Shown piece by piece: positions 5,583 to 6,102 of a stretch of DNA of 6,102 nucleotides. A program made the position numbers and the translations under genes. Below the pieces are notes generated by a model. It searched no databases. It was not told the origin of the DNA and saw only the letters and a list, made by a program, of their open reading frames with translations. Source of the stretch: Microbacterium sp. (GTDB lineage Bacteria > Actinomycetota > Actinomycetes > Actinomycetales > Microbacteriaceae); contig JAITUD010000222.1 in NCBI GenBank assembly GCA_031286555.1, positions 1 through 6,102 of the forward strand, written 5' to 3'. The number at the start of each line of letters is the position of its first letter. Positions within the stretch are counted from its first letter, which is position 1.

Positions 5583-6102
5583 GTCTGGTCGTGCAGGATC
5601 TCGTGATCGAGATCGACGGGCGCCGCGTCGTCGACGGCGTGTCCTTCGAGGTCGCGAACGGCGAGCGGCTCGGTCTGATCGGCGAGTCGGGCTCCGGCAA
5701 GTCGCTGACGGCTCTCGCCGTGATGGGACTGCTGCCCGAGGAGGCGTCGGCGAGCGGCAGCATCCGCTGGGACGGCGCCGAGCTGATCGACCTGCCGGAC
5801 CGGAGGATGGCGCAGCTGCGCGGCGACCAGATCGGGATGGTGTTCCAGGAGCCGCGCACGGCCCTGAACCCGATCCGCACAGTGGGTCGGCAGATCGCCG
5901 AGGCGGTGCGGATCCACGAGCACATCCCGAAGTCCGAGGCGCGTCGGCGCGCGATCGACGCGGCCGCACAGGTGCGGCTGCCCGACCCGGAGAGCATCGT
6001 CGACAGGTATCCGCACCAGCTCTCCGGCGGTCAGCGGCAGCGCGTCGCGATCGCGATGGCGTTGGCGGCGAATCCCCGCCTGCTGATCGCTGACGAGCCG
6101 AC
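5579..6102 (+). CDS. ABC importer ATPase (OppD/DppD type), truncated by window end
   Basis: From ATG 5579 the frame is open for 174 codons to the right edge, so the C-terminal part is missing. All expected nucleotide-binding motifs up to that point are present: Walker A GESGSGKS (35-42), Q-loop Gln90 in VFQEP, signature LSGGQRQR (148-155) and Walker B LLIADEP (168-174). The aromatic A-loop position is occupied by neither Tyr nor Phe as far as I can see (DGRRVVDGVSF, 13-23). The QEPRTALNP stretch (90-98) and the YPHQLSGGQ stretch (144-152) are characteristic of the OppD/DppD branch rather than of amino-acid or sugar importers. The cytoplasmic protein hydrolyses ATP to drive import through the two permeases. 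Whether it is a single-domain DppD or a fused two-ATPase protein cannot be decided here. If it is single, a second ATPase gene (DppF type) should follow. Confidence 0.93.
   Translation, partial: MSLVVQDLVIEIDGRRVVDGVSFEVANGERLGLIGESGSGKSLTALAVMGLLPEEASASGSIRWDGAELIDLPDRRMAQLRGDQIGMVFQEPRTALNPIRTVGRQIAEAVRIHEHIPKSEARRRAIDAAAQVRLPDPESIVDRYPHQLSGGQRQRVAIAMALAANPRLLIADEP

Overview
The window is GC-rich DNA with GC-ending codons throughout, tightly packed genes, GTG and ATG starts and stop-start ATGA overlaps. This fits a high-GC actinobacterium. The protein sequences and the frequent use of GCATCC suggest Microbacteriaceae, perhaps Microbacterium, but this is recognition by eye and not a database match.

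Left part (1-1121), minus strand. A gene running off the left edge encodes a stand-alone siderophore-interacting (SIP) domain protein. Just upstream it has a DtxR/IdeR-type iron box (382-400) next to a good -10 hexamer. Next is a complete HCX5R protein-tyrosine-phosphatase-like gene (417-1121). Its -10-like hexamer is placed so that transcription would begin at the start codon, which predicts a leaderless mRNA. The 54 bp between the two genes contain the iron box and no visible terminator.

Middle (1122-1279). A divergent intergenic region of 158 bp separates the minus-strand pair from a plus-strand operon. I see no convincing plus-strand promoter in it, only a strong ribosome binding site for the first operon gene.

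Right part (1280-6102), plus strand. An operon of at least five genes runs off the right edge: an alpha/beta hydrolase, a lipoprotein substrate-binding protein (SBP_bac_5 family), two DppB/DppC-type permeases and the first 174 codons of an OppD/DppD-type ATPase. Spacings are 43 bp, 7 bp, then two 4-bp ATGA overlaps. The products form a peptide-type ABC importer: the lipoprotein captures the ligand outside the membrane, the two permeases form the channel and the ATPase drives it. The co-transcribed hydrolase could process the imported ligand. The ligand cannot be read from the sequence.

The most striking non-coding signal is a perfect 16-bp inverted repeat with a 5-nt loop (3775-3811) inside the first codons of the first permease, just after the binding-protein gene. 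It is a good candidate for an in-gene attenuator, mRNA-stabilising element or translational brake that would make the binding protein in excess of the membrane components. I found no defence system, mobile element, CRISPR array or RNA gene.
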